Shown here: in pieces, positions 23,256 through 34,242 of the stretch
How positions within the stretch are numbered: position 1 is the first letter of the stretch
How the letters are laid out: each line of letters begins with the position of its first letter
NCBI GenBank assembly: GCA_003956705.1
Contig: QZCP01000095.1
Coordinates: 57,357-121,356 of the forward strand
Length of the DNA stretch: 64,000 bases
Source: Brevipalpus yothersi
Taxonomy: Eukaryota > Arthropoda > Arachnida > Trombidiformes > Tenuipalpidae
Direction of reading: 5' to 3'
Position numbers and translations under genes: made by a program
The notes under the pieces: generated by a model
The model's input: only the letters and a program-made list of their open reading frames with translations
Database searches by the model: none
What the model was told of the DNA's origin: nothing

Positions 23256-23510
23256 GGCTTCTGTGTTGCTGTACGGTTAACCGTTTGTTTGATGGTTTGA
23301 TGACCAACTTTTTGGATTGATTATCCATGTCCATTTGTTAATTCACTTGAAATTCATAGTGTTCAAAACCTGAGGTAAGTTGTATAGATGGAAACGTAGA
23401 TTCTTGATAATCTCTCTTGTTATTCTTTTGTTTATTTGATGCATATTTACTAATGGAATGTTGTGTTTGTTATTAGGTCTGTGTTTTGAACGGTTCACCA
23501 CATCTACAAG

Positions 23511-24042
23511 ATGCAAATTTTTGTGAAATCATTGTCCGGCGAGACATTAACATTAGAAGTTGAGCCCTCTTCAACTGTATATGATCTTGTGAATCATCTC
23601 ACTACTTTAGACAGTACCTTCTTGGAAGATGGTCGAATCATTTTCAGAGGTTCCGTTCTAGAAGAAGATTCCTGCTTATTAGATTGTGATTTAGAGGAAG
23701 GTTCTACTCTAAATTTCGTAGTTGGTTTACCTGGTGGTGCCAAGAAGCGAAAGAAGAAGAATTACACTACTCCAAAGAAGAATAAGCATAAGAAGAAGAA
23801 GGTCAAGCTAGCTGTTCTTCGATATTATAAGGTAAGATACCAAGTCAATTTTTCTCTTGTTACCCAGTCCTTAACTCGATTCTTCTACTTTCCCTCAATA
23901 GGTTGATGACAATGGCAAAATAACTAGGCTTCGAAAAGAATGTAATGATTGTGGAGCAGGTGTTTTCATGGCAAACCACGCCGATAGACACTATTGTGGA
24001 AATTGTACGACCACAATTGTTTTCAATGAGCCCGAACAGTAA
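23511..24042 (+). CDS. RpS27A: Ubiquitin-like protein fused to 40S ribosomal protein eS31 (RpS27A), diverged ubiquitin moiety
   Basis: Exons 23511-23831 and 23902-24042 join in phase to give 153 residues (human RPS27A is 156). Residues 1-76 align without gaps to ubiquitin, start MQIFVKSLSG and end in Gly-Gly followed by AKKRKKK, the usual cleavage point for deubiquitinases. The moiety is strongly diverged. Only K6 remains; positions 11, 27, 29, 33, 48 and 63 are E, V, H, L, S and E. L8, R42, I44 and V70 are kept, but H68 is N, R72 is G and R74 is P. Residues 77-153 are ordinary eS31, including TPKKNKHKKKKVKLAVLRYY and a C-X2-C...C-X2-C zinc knuckle. The knuckle's first Cys pair is two residues closer than in human. 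Intron 70 bp; AATAAA 24064-24069. In nematodes the eS31 fusion partner is also a diverged ubiquitin-like protein. Confidence 0.93.
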
Positions 24043-24697
24043 TATATATAATGGGAGTTGGTTAATAAAATGCTCAGGCTAAAACGTTCACTGTCTCTCC
24101 GTATTTCAACTCACCACATTATGATCCATCGGTCTTCCTTCTTCCATCCCTTAAGCAGAACAGTCTAAACTTGATCCAGGCTATCGCGTGCTCAACTTGG
24201 CACTCAGATGATCATACTTCGACTTATTCATTTCTAGCCTTAAAGTTTGATAACTTGTAGCTTTCATTCCAGCTTCTACTTCATTCTAGATCATTTCGGC
24301 TGTTGCGACTCGGTTTCAATTGATTAAGATGGCTTAAAATCCAAATATTGTTAGGCTCGATGAAATTTTTTCCATTCCTTGCTAGTCTCTAAGATTGATT
24401 CTCTCGTTAGAGCTGAGATGCATGCTCTCATAGTAGATTTTACCCTCATAATCAAAATTTCTAATCAGGAGAAATGTTGAAAAATATGATCAAATTCCGG
24501 TGAAAACACATTTCAAGTAGAAACTTTCAAAACTGACGCAAGTCTGTTGTGATCACGTGAAACCGGCTGAAACATGCTTGTAAACAATCGTGTGTATACA
24601 CTATATTCATGCAGGCTGTGTGTAGAGAGTATCTTTTTTTTTTGTTATGGACAATTTGTTTCTTAATTTTGATGTTTTAAATTCAGAGTGATTTGCG
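24043..24697. other. Intergenic interval before mitochondrial IF-2
   Basis: After the polyadenylation signal at 24064-24069 there is about 600 bp of AT-rich sequence with no supported gene. The last 100 bp presumably hold the short leader of the IF-2 gene. Confidence 0.5.
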
Positions 24698-26903
24698 ATG
24701 ATTTGCCCTTTTCTTCGAACATTTTGTGTGACAAGGTGCTTGCGTCAAAGATTGAAAGGACAATCTTTCCCCATTGTTGGTTTGCACGGTTCATCGTTGC
24801 GATACAATGAAGATCGTCAAGTCGTTATTCGACCGAAACATTTGAGAAAAGCGAAAGTTATCGAAATATACAATGGTATGTCTCCTCGTGATATATCATC
24901 AGCATCAGGTATTCCTATCGATCGAGTGTATGAGACTATGCGAAAATATCGAATTCCACGAGAACTTGGAACTCTCGGTGATGTGAAAGATTTGATATCA
25001 AGGCTTCAATTGCGATTCTCTGTAGTTGCTCCTCCCGATGAACGAGGCAAGGAGGTAGAGGAAATTGATATTGATAAAATTATCGAGAAAACTAGAATAC
25101 CCGATGGTTCCGATTATCGAGTTCGACCTCCAATAGTTACCATAATGGGACATGTTGATCATGGTAAAACGACTCTGCTCGATGCTCTAAGGAAGAGTGA
25201 AATTGTCAAAGCTGAATTTGGAGGAATAACTCAGCACATTGGAGCTTTCGTGGTTTCTTTAGGTGAGAAGATTCCCTCTTATAATGCACATAACCTCTAA
25301 AGCTTATTCTTATTTCTCAGATGGCAACGTTAGTCGACGCAAACAGGGAATGATACCTTCCGGCAAAGTTCAAGAGGTGGTCACATTTCTGGATACTCCT
25401 GGACACGCTGCATTTGCTGCCATGAGGCAGAGAGGTGCCAATGTAACCGATATGGTAATCCTAGTCATTGCAGCTGAAGATGGTGTAATGGAGCAAACCA
25501 TCGAATCTATCAAGTATGCACAAAATGCTGGAGTCCAGATGATTGTCGCTCTCAACAAGATTGACAAAGTTCCTTCCGTACCTGAGGCTATTGAGAGAGT
25601 GACCAAAGAGTTATATTCTCAAGGAATAATTCTTGAATCTGATGGCGGGGAGGTTCAACTTGTCAAAATAAGTGCACTGAAAGGAGAGGGTTTGCAAGAT
25701 GTTAAAGATGCCATCGGAGCATTGGCTGAAACGATGGATCTTCAAGCTCCTTACGATGGTGGTGTTGTTGGCTCTGTGATTGAGGTGAAAGTTGATCCTC
25801 ATCTTGGCAAACTAGCAACAATATTGGTACAAAAAGGTTGTCTCAAGAAGGGAGATTACTTGTTAGCTGGAGATATGAGTTTCTGTCGTGTTCGATCAAT
25901 TCAAGATGAGTTTGGCCAAAATGTAGACAAAGTACCTCCTGGTTTTCCAGCTCTGATCTCTGGGTGGAAAGAGGGAATCCCAGAAGTTGGTGAAAGAGTG
26001 TACCAATTCGAGAGTGAAAAACCAGCCAAAGATATAATGAATTTAGCTAAATTATTAGTAGCAGAGGAAAGAGGTCGACAAGCAATTGAAGAGCGTCAAG
26101 CTGAGACTGAATTATCACGAATCGAATGGGAAAAGAAACGAGTTGAAGCAGATAATGAAGGTATTCCTGATTGGTTACTGAGATTTCGTACTAGAAAGAA
26201 GCACCAAAAAACTTATACTGATGATCCATCTGAACCATTCAAAGTTCGAGTGCTCATCAAAGCCGATGTTGTCGGGAGTGCTGAGGTACTTTCGAACATC
26301 ATTCAGTCTTATCCAAACGATACCCAACTTGTAAAATTGATTCCGATATCTCAGAGCGTTGGACTATTAACCGAGAGTGATGTCGAGACAGCTGCTAGCT
26401 TCGAAAATTCGATCATTTATTCATTCAACGTTCCCATACCTCCTAAAATTCTCAATTTAGCCCGTGAAAAGGGTGTCAAAATCAAACATTTTAATGTTAT
26501 CTATCATCTGGTCGATGATCTACGGAAAGCTATCAGTGAGAAGATACCTGAACAAGACGTTGATGAGGAGGTTGCTCGAGCTGTTGTTCAAAAACAATTT
26601 GATGTCAACTCCAAGAATAAGAAAACCCTCATCGCTGGGTGTAGATGCCTGAAAGGTCCTCTAATCAAGAGCAATGTTTTCTACAAAATAATACGAAATG
26701 ATCAAGTTTTGGCCTCTGGTCTGGAAATTGATATTATGAAACATGAGAAAGACGAAGTTAAAGAAATAGCTACAAATCAGGAATGTGGATTAACTTTCAA
26801 GAATCTACCACCCGATGTTTCCTTCAAACCTCTAGACATCATTTCTTGCTACAAGATAAAGAAAATAAAGCCAGAAACCAAGTGGCGTCCACCAGGTTTC
26901 TAG
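24698..26903 (+). CDS. mIF2: Mitochondrial translation initiation factor IF-2 (two exons)
   Basis: Exons 24698-25262 and 25321-26903 join in phase (58-bp intron) to give 715 residues (human MTIF2 is 727). The basic, Cys/Arg-containing start MICPFLRTFCVTRCLRQRLK is compatible with a mitochondrial import signal. The GTPase motifs are intact: G1 GHVDHGKT at about 151-158, G3 DTPGH at about 213-217, G4 NKID at about 267-270 and G5 SALKG at about 306. Domain II (KLATILVQKGCLKKGDYLLA) and the C-terminal domains (KTLIAGCRCLKGPLIKSNVF) follow. The protein brings initiator fMet-tRNA to the small mitochondrial ribosomal subunit and hydrolyses GTP on subunit joining. With MTPAP at the left end it is one of two nuclear genes here for mitochondrial gene expression. 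Confidence 0.95.
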
Positions 26904-27458
26904 ATAGATTCGTATAGACCATTTTTCATACACTTTATCGATAAATTTTTTGTAAATGTGTATAGAAAATTTTCGTAATCTAATTCGAGCTCAACCAGAG
27001 ATAGTTCGACATATTTGAAATGAATATAGTTAAATTTCCTTCACATTTCTATTCGAAACTTTGTCTCCGCGTCTAATCTAATTTATACAATCAACTATGT
27101 TTTTCTGTCAAGTTGAACGAAGAGAAACTGAGCTTCATCTGCATTCAATGGCCGTGAAAAAAAGCGTAATCGAACACTCTTCTCTCTTTCTCTGTCTTCC
27201 CTCAATTTCCTTTCATCAGCAAAAACGCGCATAAAATCATTGAACAAAGGAAGCGCTCATATGTTAGTTGATGATATTAAAACATTCATAACAACAAGTA
27301 GAAGTAGTGCTCGTGGATGGATTGGTGGAATAACATCTCAGTTAACAGAATTAATTGAATTGGCTGCTGACAAATTTAAAATGATGAGTTCAAGGATTTC
27401 ACTACTGATGGCAATGGTGATTGGTGATGATTTATCATGTTAAAAAGTGGAATGATAT
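26904..27458. other. Interval between mIF2 and the orphan minus-strand gene; weak short frame
   Basis: The interval contains both 3' ends. A plus-strand frame from an ATG at 27261 to 27443 codes for about 60 residues (MLVDDIKTFITTSRSSARGW...), preceded at about 27220 by a pyrimidine-rich CTTTCATCAG acceptor-like sequence. No family is recognised and no partner exon is found, so I do not call it a gene. Confidence 0.35.
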
Positions 27459-28222
27459 TTATGAAACTGTTCCCGTTTTTCGTTGTGATTGTTGAGGCTT
27501 GGCTGGCTGTTTTGTGGCTTCTTTTGTGGTATCCTTTTCACTCTTTTTGTCTGCTTTTTTATCATTTGATTTCGAAAGACCAGTTTCCGCAGTTTTGTCT
27601 CCCGTTTGATCCCACTTTTGTATCAAAACACTTTTCGAATCTGTGGAGCCAATAGGTTTACCGTAGATGCCGTCTTTTCGAATTTTGTAGGTATAGCTTT
27701 GATTGCCCCTTTTGCCTCCATAGGCAAGAATTTTGACAAAATTATTCTGATACCATACTTTGAGCCAAAAGTATTCCTCGATTCCGAACAATCTGTGTGG
27801 GTGAAATGGGCACATAACTTCTTTTCCACGTTTGATCACTTGTTTATCAAAACTTCGAAAGAAATTGGTTATCCGAACGGTGACATCCGCCGATGTATGA
27901 TTCACTACAATGATTTTCTTCGTATCTGTAGAGAAATAATGAAATAAGATCACACAATTCACATTATCAATACAGATCATCAAGAACTGGAGATCTTTTT
28001 TCAACATAATCACATAGATTTCAAGCAATGCAAATGAAAGATTAAAGGCAAAAATGTATCTCCATCTTCGAAGTGAATACGAATTGAACCAGGTCACAGC
28101 CATAAAATCTTCGACAAAATTTTGACCTGCAATCGAAAATCATACAACACTAACTCACCTTCCATGTTTGATGTTTCTCTGTTGTTTGTCGTTCCTGGAG
28201 AAGATGCTTTGGAAGATGTCAT
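27459..28222 (-). CDS. Orphan two-exon protein with a Lys/Thr/Gln-rich tail
   Basis: Minus-strand exons 28222-28159 and 27925-27459, separated by a 233-bp intron with GTGAGT donor and CTACAG acceptor, join in phase to give 176 residues. It starts MTSSKASSPGTTNNRETSNM. The central ~100 residues (DTKKIIVVNHTSADVTVRIT, then CPFHPHRLFGIEEYFWLKVW) are rich in aromatic residues and alternate like beta strands. The last ~45 are low-complexity and basic (DKKADKKSEKDTTKEATKQP). No signal peptide or membrane helix is present in the spliced form. The unspliced frame reads further into the intron, but the splice signals and phase match favour this model. I do not recognise the family. Confidence 0.6.
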
Positions 28223-28464
28223 TGTGATATCTTGAAATCTTCTTCTTCACTTCTTCACTTCACTAGATAACTGTTCGGGAGTGGCAAAAGTGCCCGAGAA
28301 TGTTGATTGAAGGAGAAAGAGAGAAAAAAAAGAGAGAGAAAAGCTCAATCAAATAATATGAAAAACTTAACTCAACTTATTCGTCATATTAAGTATGTGT
28401 GGGACAATGTTATGGCTTGAGCATAGAGGCAACTTACCTGTTTTTCTGAATGACTCTCTCTCTN

Positions 28465-28530
<66 letters not shown>

Positions 28531-30693
28531 TCTCTCTCTTCTTTCCATTAACATCACTGAATCACATTCATTGAGAGAGGAGAAAAGTAGTTGGAAGCAT
28601 TTTAATTTCCCTCATCAGTATGATAAAGAGTTGATATTGAGCAGGCTAATAAGATTCAGAAGTGAAAATGTAAACATATTACATGCATGTAATATTGGAA
28701 AGGAAAGGAAAAATTTTTACCTGCTTTTTTTTCGATAAGTTTCAAGCAAATTAGAACGTTGAACTGTTCTTGGTATCGATAGTAAAGGCACAAAAATATT
28801 GATGTTAAAGCATAATATGACGTTTTTTCCTCATCCGATGCTCTGAATCATTATTCCAAGGTATAATACACAAATATAATTTAGTAGCAATTATAGTTAT
28901 TCCGTGATAAAGAGATTCCTGTTTTGAGTAGACCTCGCCTACTTTTCCAAGGATCTCGAGGCCATTGTAGACCACAGTGGATATCGTAAGCCATTGGCTG
29001 TGTGTGTGTGTGTATGTTGAATTCGTCTAATTTATCTTTTGTTTTTGGCTTGAGAATGAAGAGAAAAAAAAGTGAAAATGCAATAGTCATCCATGAAGTG
29101 ATGATGTGGAGAGAGAGAGAGAAATGCATAGGCAGTGAAGTCATGAACAATCAAGCTAAACGATTAAAATAAGCATGAATGTTTTTTGAAAGATGAAAGC
29201 TCCATGGAAGCGAAAGTAGAGAGGATAGAAAAACTTGCAAAGTCACTTTCAACCAGAAAATTTTTCATTTCCAATACTCATAATCAAGTTCACTCACATG
29301 AGGCTGTTATTGATTTTGATTCAAACAAAATTGGTAAAAAATGAGTATGCTACGATCCAGCGTTGTTCTATCCATGGCTAGGGAATATCAGTGGGTAACT
29401 TCCCTGTAGTTCATGTAATACACAATCTCATTAAGATTCGGATGAAGTGGTTCGAGGTCTCTTTAAGCTCATGAGCTGACCGATCAGGAAACAATTTATC
29501 TCATTTTCCTCAATTCATTTCCACTTTTTTCCATGAAAATTTTTTGGTTGTGAAAAAATTGATTGAGAATTCAAACAATTCTATCTCCTACTGATATATC
29601 GATGATACTTCTGAAGGCTATTAGATATTTCTCAAATCTTTAAAAATTATAAAAAAAGATACATTCATTGGCAACATCTCAATTCATTTCACTTCTTACC
29701 GGTGACAACCGATGCAATTCCATTTCATCAACCTACAGAAAATTTGTGCGAATGAAGTACAAAACCTTACCATCATTGAATTGTGTTACAAGAACAATTG
29801 TTGTTGTTGTGTTTCTAATATTCGGCTGCAAATTCGACGATACAGTCTTAGTCATCAGAACTTGTTCGAAATACCTTCATGTAACGGTACTTCATGTGTT
29901 TGTGTGTGTAACTTGTTAGTTTGGCGCTCTTGACTGCCAACATTCCACAGAATGCTGATGGACATGCTCGAAAAATTCATCTCACACACAAGTAACATGA
30001 GACACCTATCGGTACACATTCTTTTCGCTATATTTCTCGAGTTCTTGTTCTAGAACAGTTCAGTTCGAGTGAGCTGAGATAGGATGAAGAGAATGTTTTG
30101 AGAGTGGAAGAGAGGAAAAAAGTTTTCCCATGCAAAATTGGGCTATTAATATGGTACGAAATATTGGAAGATCCAAATTTCTCTTTTATTTGTGTGCTTA
30201 TTCGGTACCATATTTTGCCAATTATTTGTTTGGAATTGAATTCATTAATTGTCTTGCTCATGGTAAGATTATGGGTCCAATTTTATCATCGATTCGATAA
30301 TATATTTTCACAATTTTTAACCTTGCTTTATGGGTGATATTATCTGTCGGCGAAAGTTCACTCATCAAAGTTAACATTGTTCGAGTTTGTTTCATATCAA
30401 GTACAAGTGATTGATTGAATAACTGTCCAATGAATGGCCAAGATGTTGATCACTTTCCGATTGACATCAGAACTGGCATTCAGTAGAGAAAAAGATTTGA
30501 TTATAAAGTTTCTTATCATGCTAATCTAGCCATTGGATCGATGAATCGAAATCTTTCCCACTGTTATCAATCGATTAGACAACAATCTGGTTACTGATTC
30601 TGATAATTGATCCCCACTCGCAAGTGATGTGCTTTCGGAATTCTCATGTATGTGTGTGTAAAATAATGTTCTCCTATTCTGTTTTCCTTACAG
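28223..30693. other. Interval upstream of the first recognisable Dscam exon
   Basis: No Ig-like exon could be found here on the plus strand. The interval holds the promoter of the orphan minus-strand gene, a long (CT)n tract with one N, and AT-rich sequence. A frame at 29752-29919 begins with a hydrophobic, signal-peptide-like stretch (TIVVVVFLIFGC) but has no phase-1 donor of good quality, so its link to the Dscam exons is unproven. Confidence 0.45.
28453..28527. repeat. (CT)n microsatellite with one unresolved base
   Basis: About 75 bp of CT dinucleotides, with a single N at 28464. It lies about 230 bp upstream of the start codon of the orphan gene on the minus strand, so it is GA-rich in that gene's sense. 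Confidence 0.95.
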
Positions 30694-31101
30694 ATCGAGG
30701 ACCACTTTTTCTAGAATTTTTCACCGATCAGCAGCTGAAGCAAGGTGACAGCTTATCACTTAAGTGCATGGCTACTGGTGATCCTTTACCTCAAATCACA
30801 TGGAAACTTGACGGTTTTCCGTTTGACAACAATCGAAATGTTCGGACCGGTGATTACGTGACCAATGATAATTATGTGATCAGTTTTGTGAACATTTCCA
30901 GTGTAACAGAGGAAAATGGTGGAACATATTCATGCTCTGCCAGCTCTGAAGTGAATACCATTGAAAATTCTGCCCCAATAATTATCACTGGTCGACCATT
31001 TGTAAGACCAATGACCAATCTCACCATGGTTGCTGGCAATCAGTTGGCGGTCAAGTGTCCAGTGGGTGGTCATCCAATATCTTCCATATATTGGGAGAAA
31101 G
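30694..31101 (+). CDS. Dscam exon: Ig5 and first half of Ig6
   Basis: The exon codes for LSLKCMATGDPLPQITWKLD (the C and W of Ig5), then YSCSASSEV closing Ig5. Ig6 follows with RPFVRPMTNLTM and LAVKCPVGGHPISSIYWEK. The similarity to fly Dscam1 Ig5/Ig6 is clear. The acceptor is a strong pyrimidine tract (TTCTGTTTTCCTTACAG) and the exon starts in phase 1, so at least one upstream exon must exist. Confidence 0.9.
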
Positions 31102-31447
31102 GTGAGTGAAAATAGCTTCATATTTGAATACTCTCATCTCTCTCGCTCTCCCTTCTTTTTTCCGCTATTCTGAGGAGCCAGATCGATGATGACAATATGA
31201 GAAAGGCTCCCCTCTGTTTATCATCTTCGCCCCTGAGAATATTTCAAGAATTTTTTCTTTCCTCTTTCCATCTCTCTTTCTCATTTGATATTGTTATGCG
31301 TAGGAGAGAGAAAGAGATGAAGAGTGGGTGAGATTTCATACTCTCTTTGTTGATCTTTTTTGATCGCTTCTTCCTTCCTTTTGGACCATATCTACTATCG
31401 ATTATCAATGATCTGGAAAGTGTTCCTATTGCATGGTGTAGAAAAGA

Positions 31448-31538
<91 letters not shown>

Positions 31539-34172
31539 ATGGTGAAGCGAAAAAGTGAACACTTTCAACTTTCGCCTTAGTTATGGTGATCATTTATGTG
31601 TGCCTGTGCCTGGGCCTATGTATGTGTATATAAGAGCCTCACTTTGATGCATTGTTCAAGCGGGTCCAGGATAAAAGCTCTCTTTCTCATACTCTCTACA
31701 TTATTCTATCCATCGATCATTGATTGTTGTATCACTTACTCTTTCTCACACTTTCTCAGCCTCTTTCTTCCTTACTCTTTCTCTCTTGATGGCCTCAAAG
31801 TGAGAGGGAATAACGAAAGGAAAAAAGTCTCCAAATAACGCTCACAATCAGATCAAATACACATACACACAGAGAGGCTCCAGTCACTTGAATCTGAGGC
31901 ATTTTTTCTCTCTTTTACTCTCTCTCTTCCCCTCTTTCCAATATTCGTTGAAAGACTTTATCCGTGGAAACATGCAGCCATGTCGATCGGATTTTCTCAC
32001 TTTTCTTCCATCTCAAGACCCATTAGACATGAGAGAGGGATCACAAAATTCGGATTTCAAGCTTCTTGAAGCGAATTTATTATACTCTTAGGATTCACTG
32101 TATTCACATACACATACACACACTCTCTGAAAGCCAATTGTGTTTATGCGAAAACTTTGACTTACTGCTTATCAATTGACAGCGATTCACGTAAACTTTT
32201 CCATGGATTTGCCTCATAATTATGTTATTTTTTCATCTCTTTTTGAACCCGCTTTTCTTTTTCTGTTCACACACCCATAGAGAAGAAGAGAAAAAAGCTC
32301 ATGATGGCATTTTATAACTCACAAGCAGTCGATTGACAGAGAGAAAGAGAAGATATTCTTCACTCCTCGAGCAAACATTTGATTCGAAAATTTTTAACAA
32401 AAAAAAGAGTCATGAAAGAATGTTGAGAAGTAAACAGAATTTTTTTTCTATTCGACTTGAAGCTACTCTATCGGTTAGGCTCTCATCTCAGCAACTGCTT
32501 ACAGATTCATCTCATTCTCATACAGACAGGGAATCGTTTGCTCATTCCAATGAATTTCTATTCTACCAAAACTTTTTTTACGGTCTCTCGGTCAGTTGTG
32601 GGGATAAACCTTGTACATGTATTCCTCTTTCCAGGATGAGGATTCCAAAGCAAATCGATTCTCTCTCCATGTGTGTGTGTATTCTCTATTCTCTCCTCTC
32701 AACCTTTGTGTGTGTGTGAATAACTGTTAGACATTCACTCACTTTTTTGTCGATTTGCAGATTCTATTCAAGAAAGGATGAAAAAGAATACTGAGCTTCC
32801 CTTTCATCACCCCCTTAGAAAAAACTGTTTATTTTTGTCCTTATTTTTACGTTAAGAAGATCATGCTTTCAGTCGACTTCTCACTTTGCATGTAATTATT
32901 GATTCAAAATTGTATGTCCATGGGGCGAATAGAAGGGTTTCCTGAAGGTAAAACTTTTTTTGACAACTTACAATCTCTCTCTCCTGTTTCAATACTTTTT
33001 CGTCTCTCTCTTTCTTTCACATGGAATTCTTATGAGCAAAAAGTGGTTATTAATGAAACCTTTCAGATGTGTTGAATATGGAAGAAGAATTTTTTCTCTC
33101 TTCTTTTTCTCATCTTCATCCATTGAGCATCAGTTTTTTTTACTCAAAGATGTTTTTCAAGATTTCATCCCTCAATTCCCTTGCATCATGTTTACCGACA
33201 TCTTGAGATCATATTTGAATAGGAATTTCTTTTTCTTCTTCTAGGGTACTTCTGCTTCATGTTAAACTGTGGAGAGTGTTTGACTGATTGAATTGAAAAT
33301 GTTTCATGTAAATCGATCAAAAAGTACATGAAAAAGTATAGAATAGGCATGAGAAAAACTTGGAAAAAAAAGAGAGAAAAAAAAGTATTCTATATTCTTT
33401 TTTCGAATTTAACCTGGAGAAATCTATCACAAGATGCTTAGGTCTATTGAACAAAAAACGAAAGAAAAAGATGTCGAAAATATTGCAATATTTTTGTCAT
33501 CAAACACATAATTCCAAATCCATGTCAAACTTTTAACAGAATATTTTTCAAAAAATAGAAAGAGCGGAACACAATTCTCTTCCCTATACCAGAACTGTCA
33601 ATGATTTAAACTTTTCCAGTGTTTCGAATTTTGTTGTCATTTCCCAATGCAATAATTCATATCATCCATGCTAGATTGAGTGAAATTCGTTCATCCGTTT
33701 ATTTATTTCGCTCGATTTTTTTGCCCCAAGTTTCCTCTTGAGATTTGATGGGCCTATCATTCAGAGAAAAATTGACCCTGAACATTGTTTCTTTCGAAAA
33801 AATGTTTGGAAATAAGAAAAATTTTCTTCTATTTCTGCTGACTATAAGATTGAAGAAGATCACTCATTGTGTTACTTGAGCATGGTTGAAAATTTGTGCA
33901 GGTTTCAGCATTTTATAGTTGATCGTTTTGCCTACTACATCCACTCATCAGTTCTTTTTGAAGAAAAGCGAGAGAAGAGGAAATGAAAAATCTCAATACA
34001 TGTCACGATAGGAAGTATTCTCCACTTCATTCTACTTACTTTTCCTTTTTTCTTCTCCATTGCATTCCCTTTCTCTATCTCTCTCACAACGGAAAAGATG
34101 AGGTAAACTCTCATCTACTAGGAAAGCTCTACTATTTGATTGCTATACGCTTTGTGTACAGTATACTTCTTC

Positions 34173-34242
<70 letters not shown>

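Noticed and set aside
29752..29919. Hydrophobic signal-peptide-like frame as the first Dscam exon
   Set aside because: Donors available after the hydrophobic stretch are phase 0 or poor, whereas the Ig5 exon needs phase 1.
30627..30693. In-frame start ATG directly upstream of the Ig5 exon
   Set aside because: The sequence before 30694 is a strong pyrimidine tract with CAG acceptor, and the peptide is a poor signal sequence.
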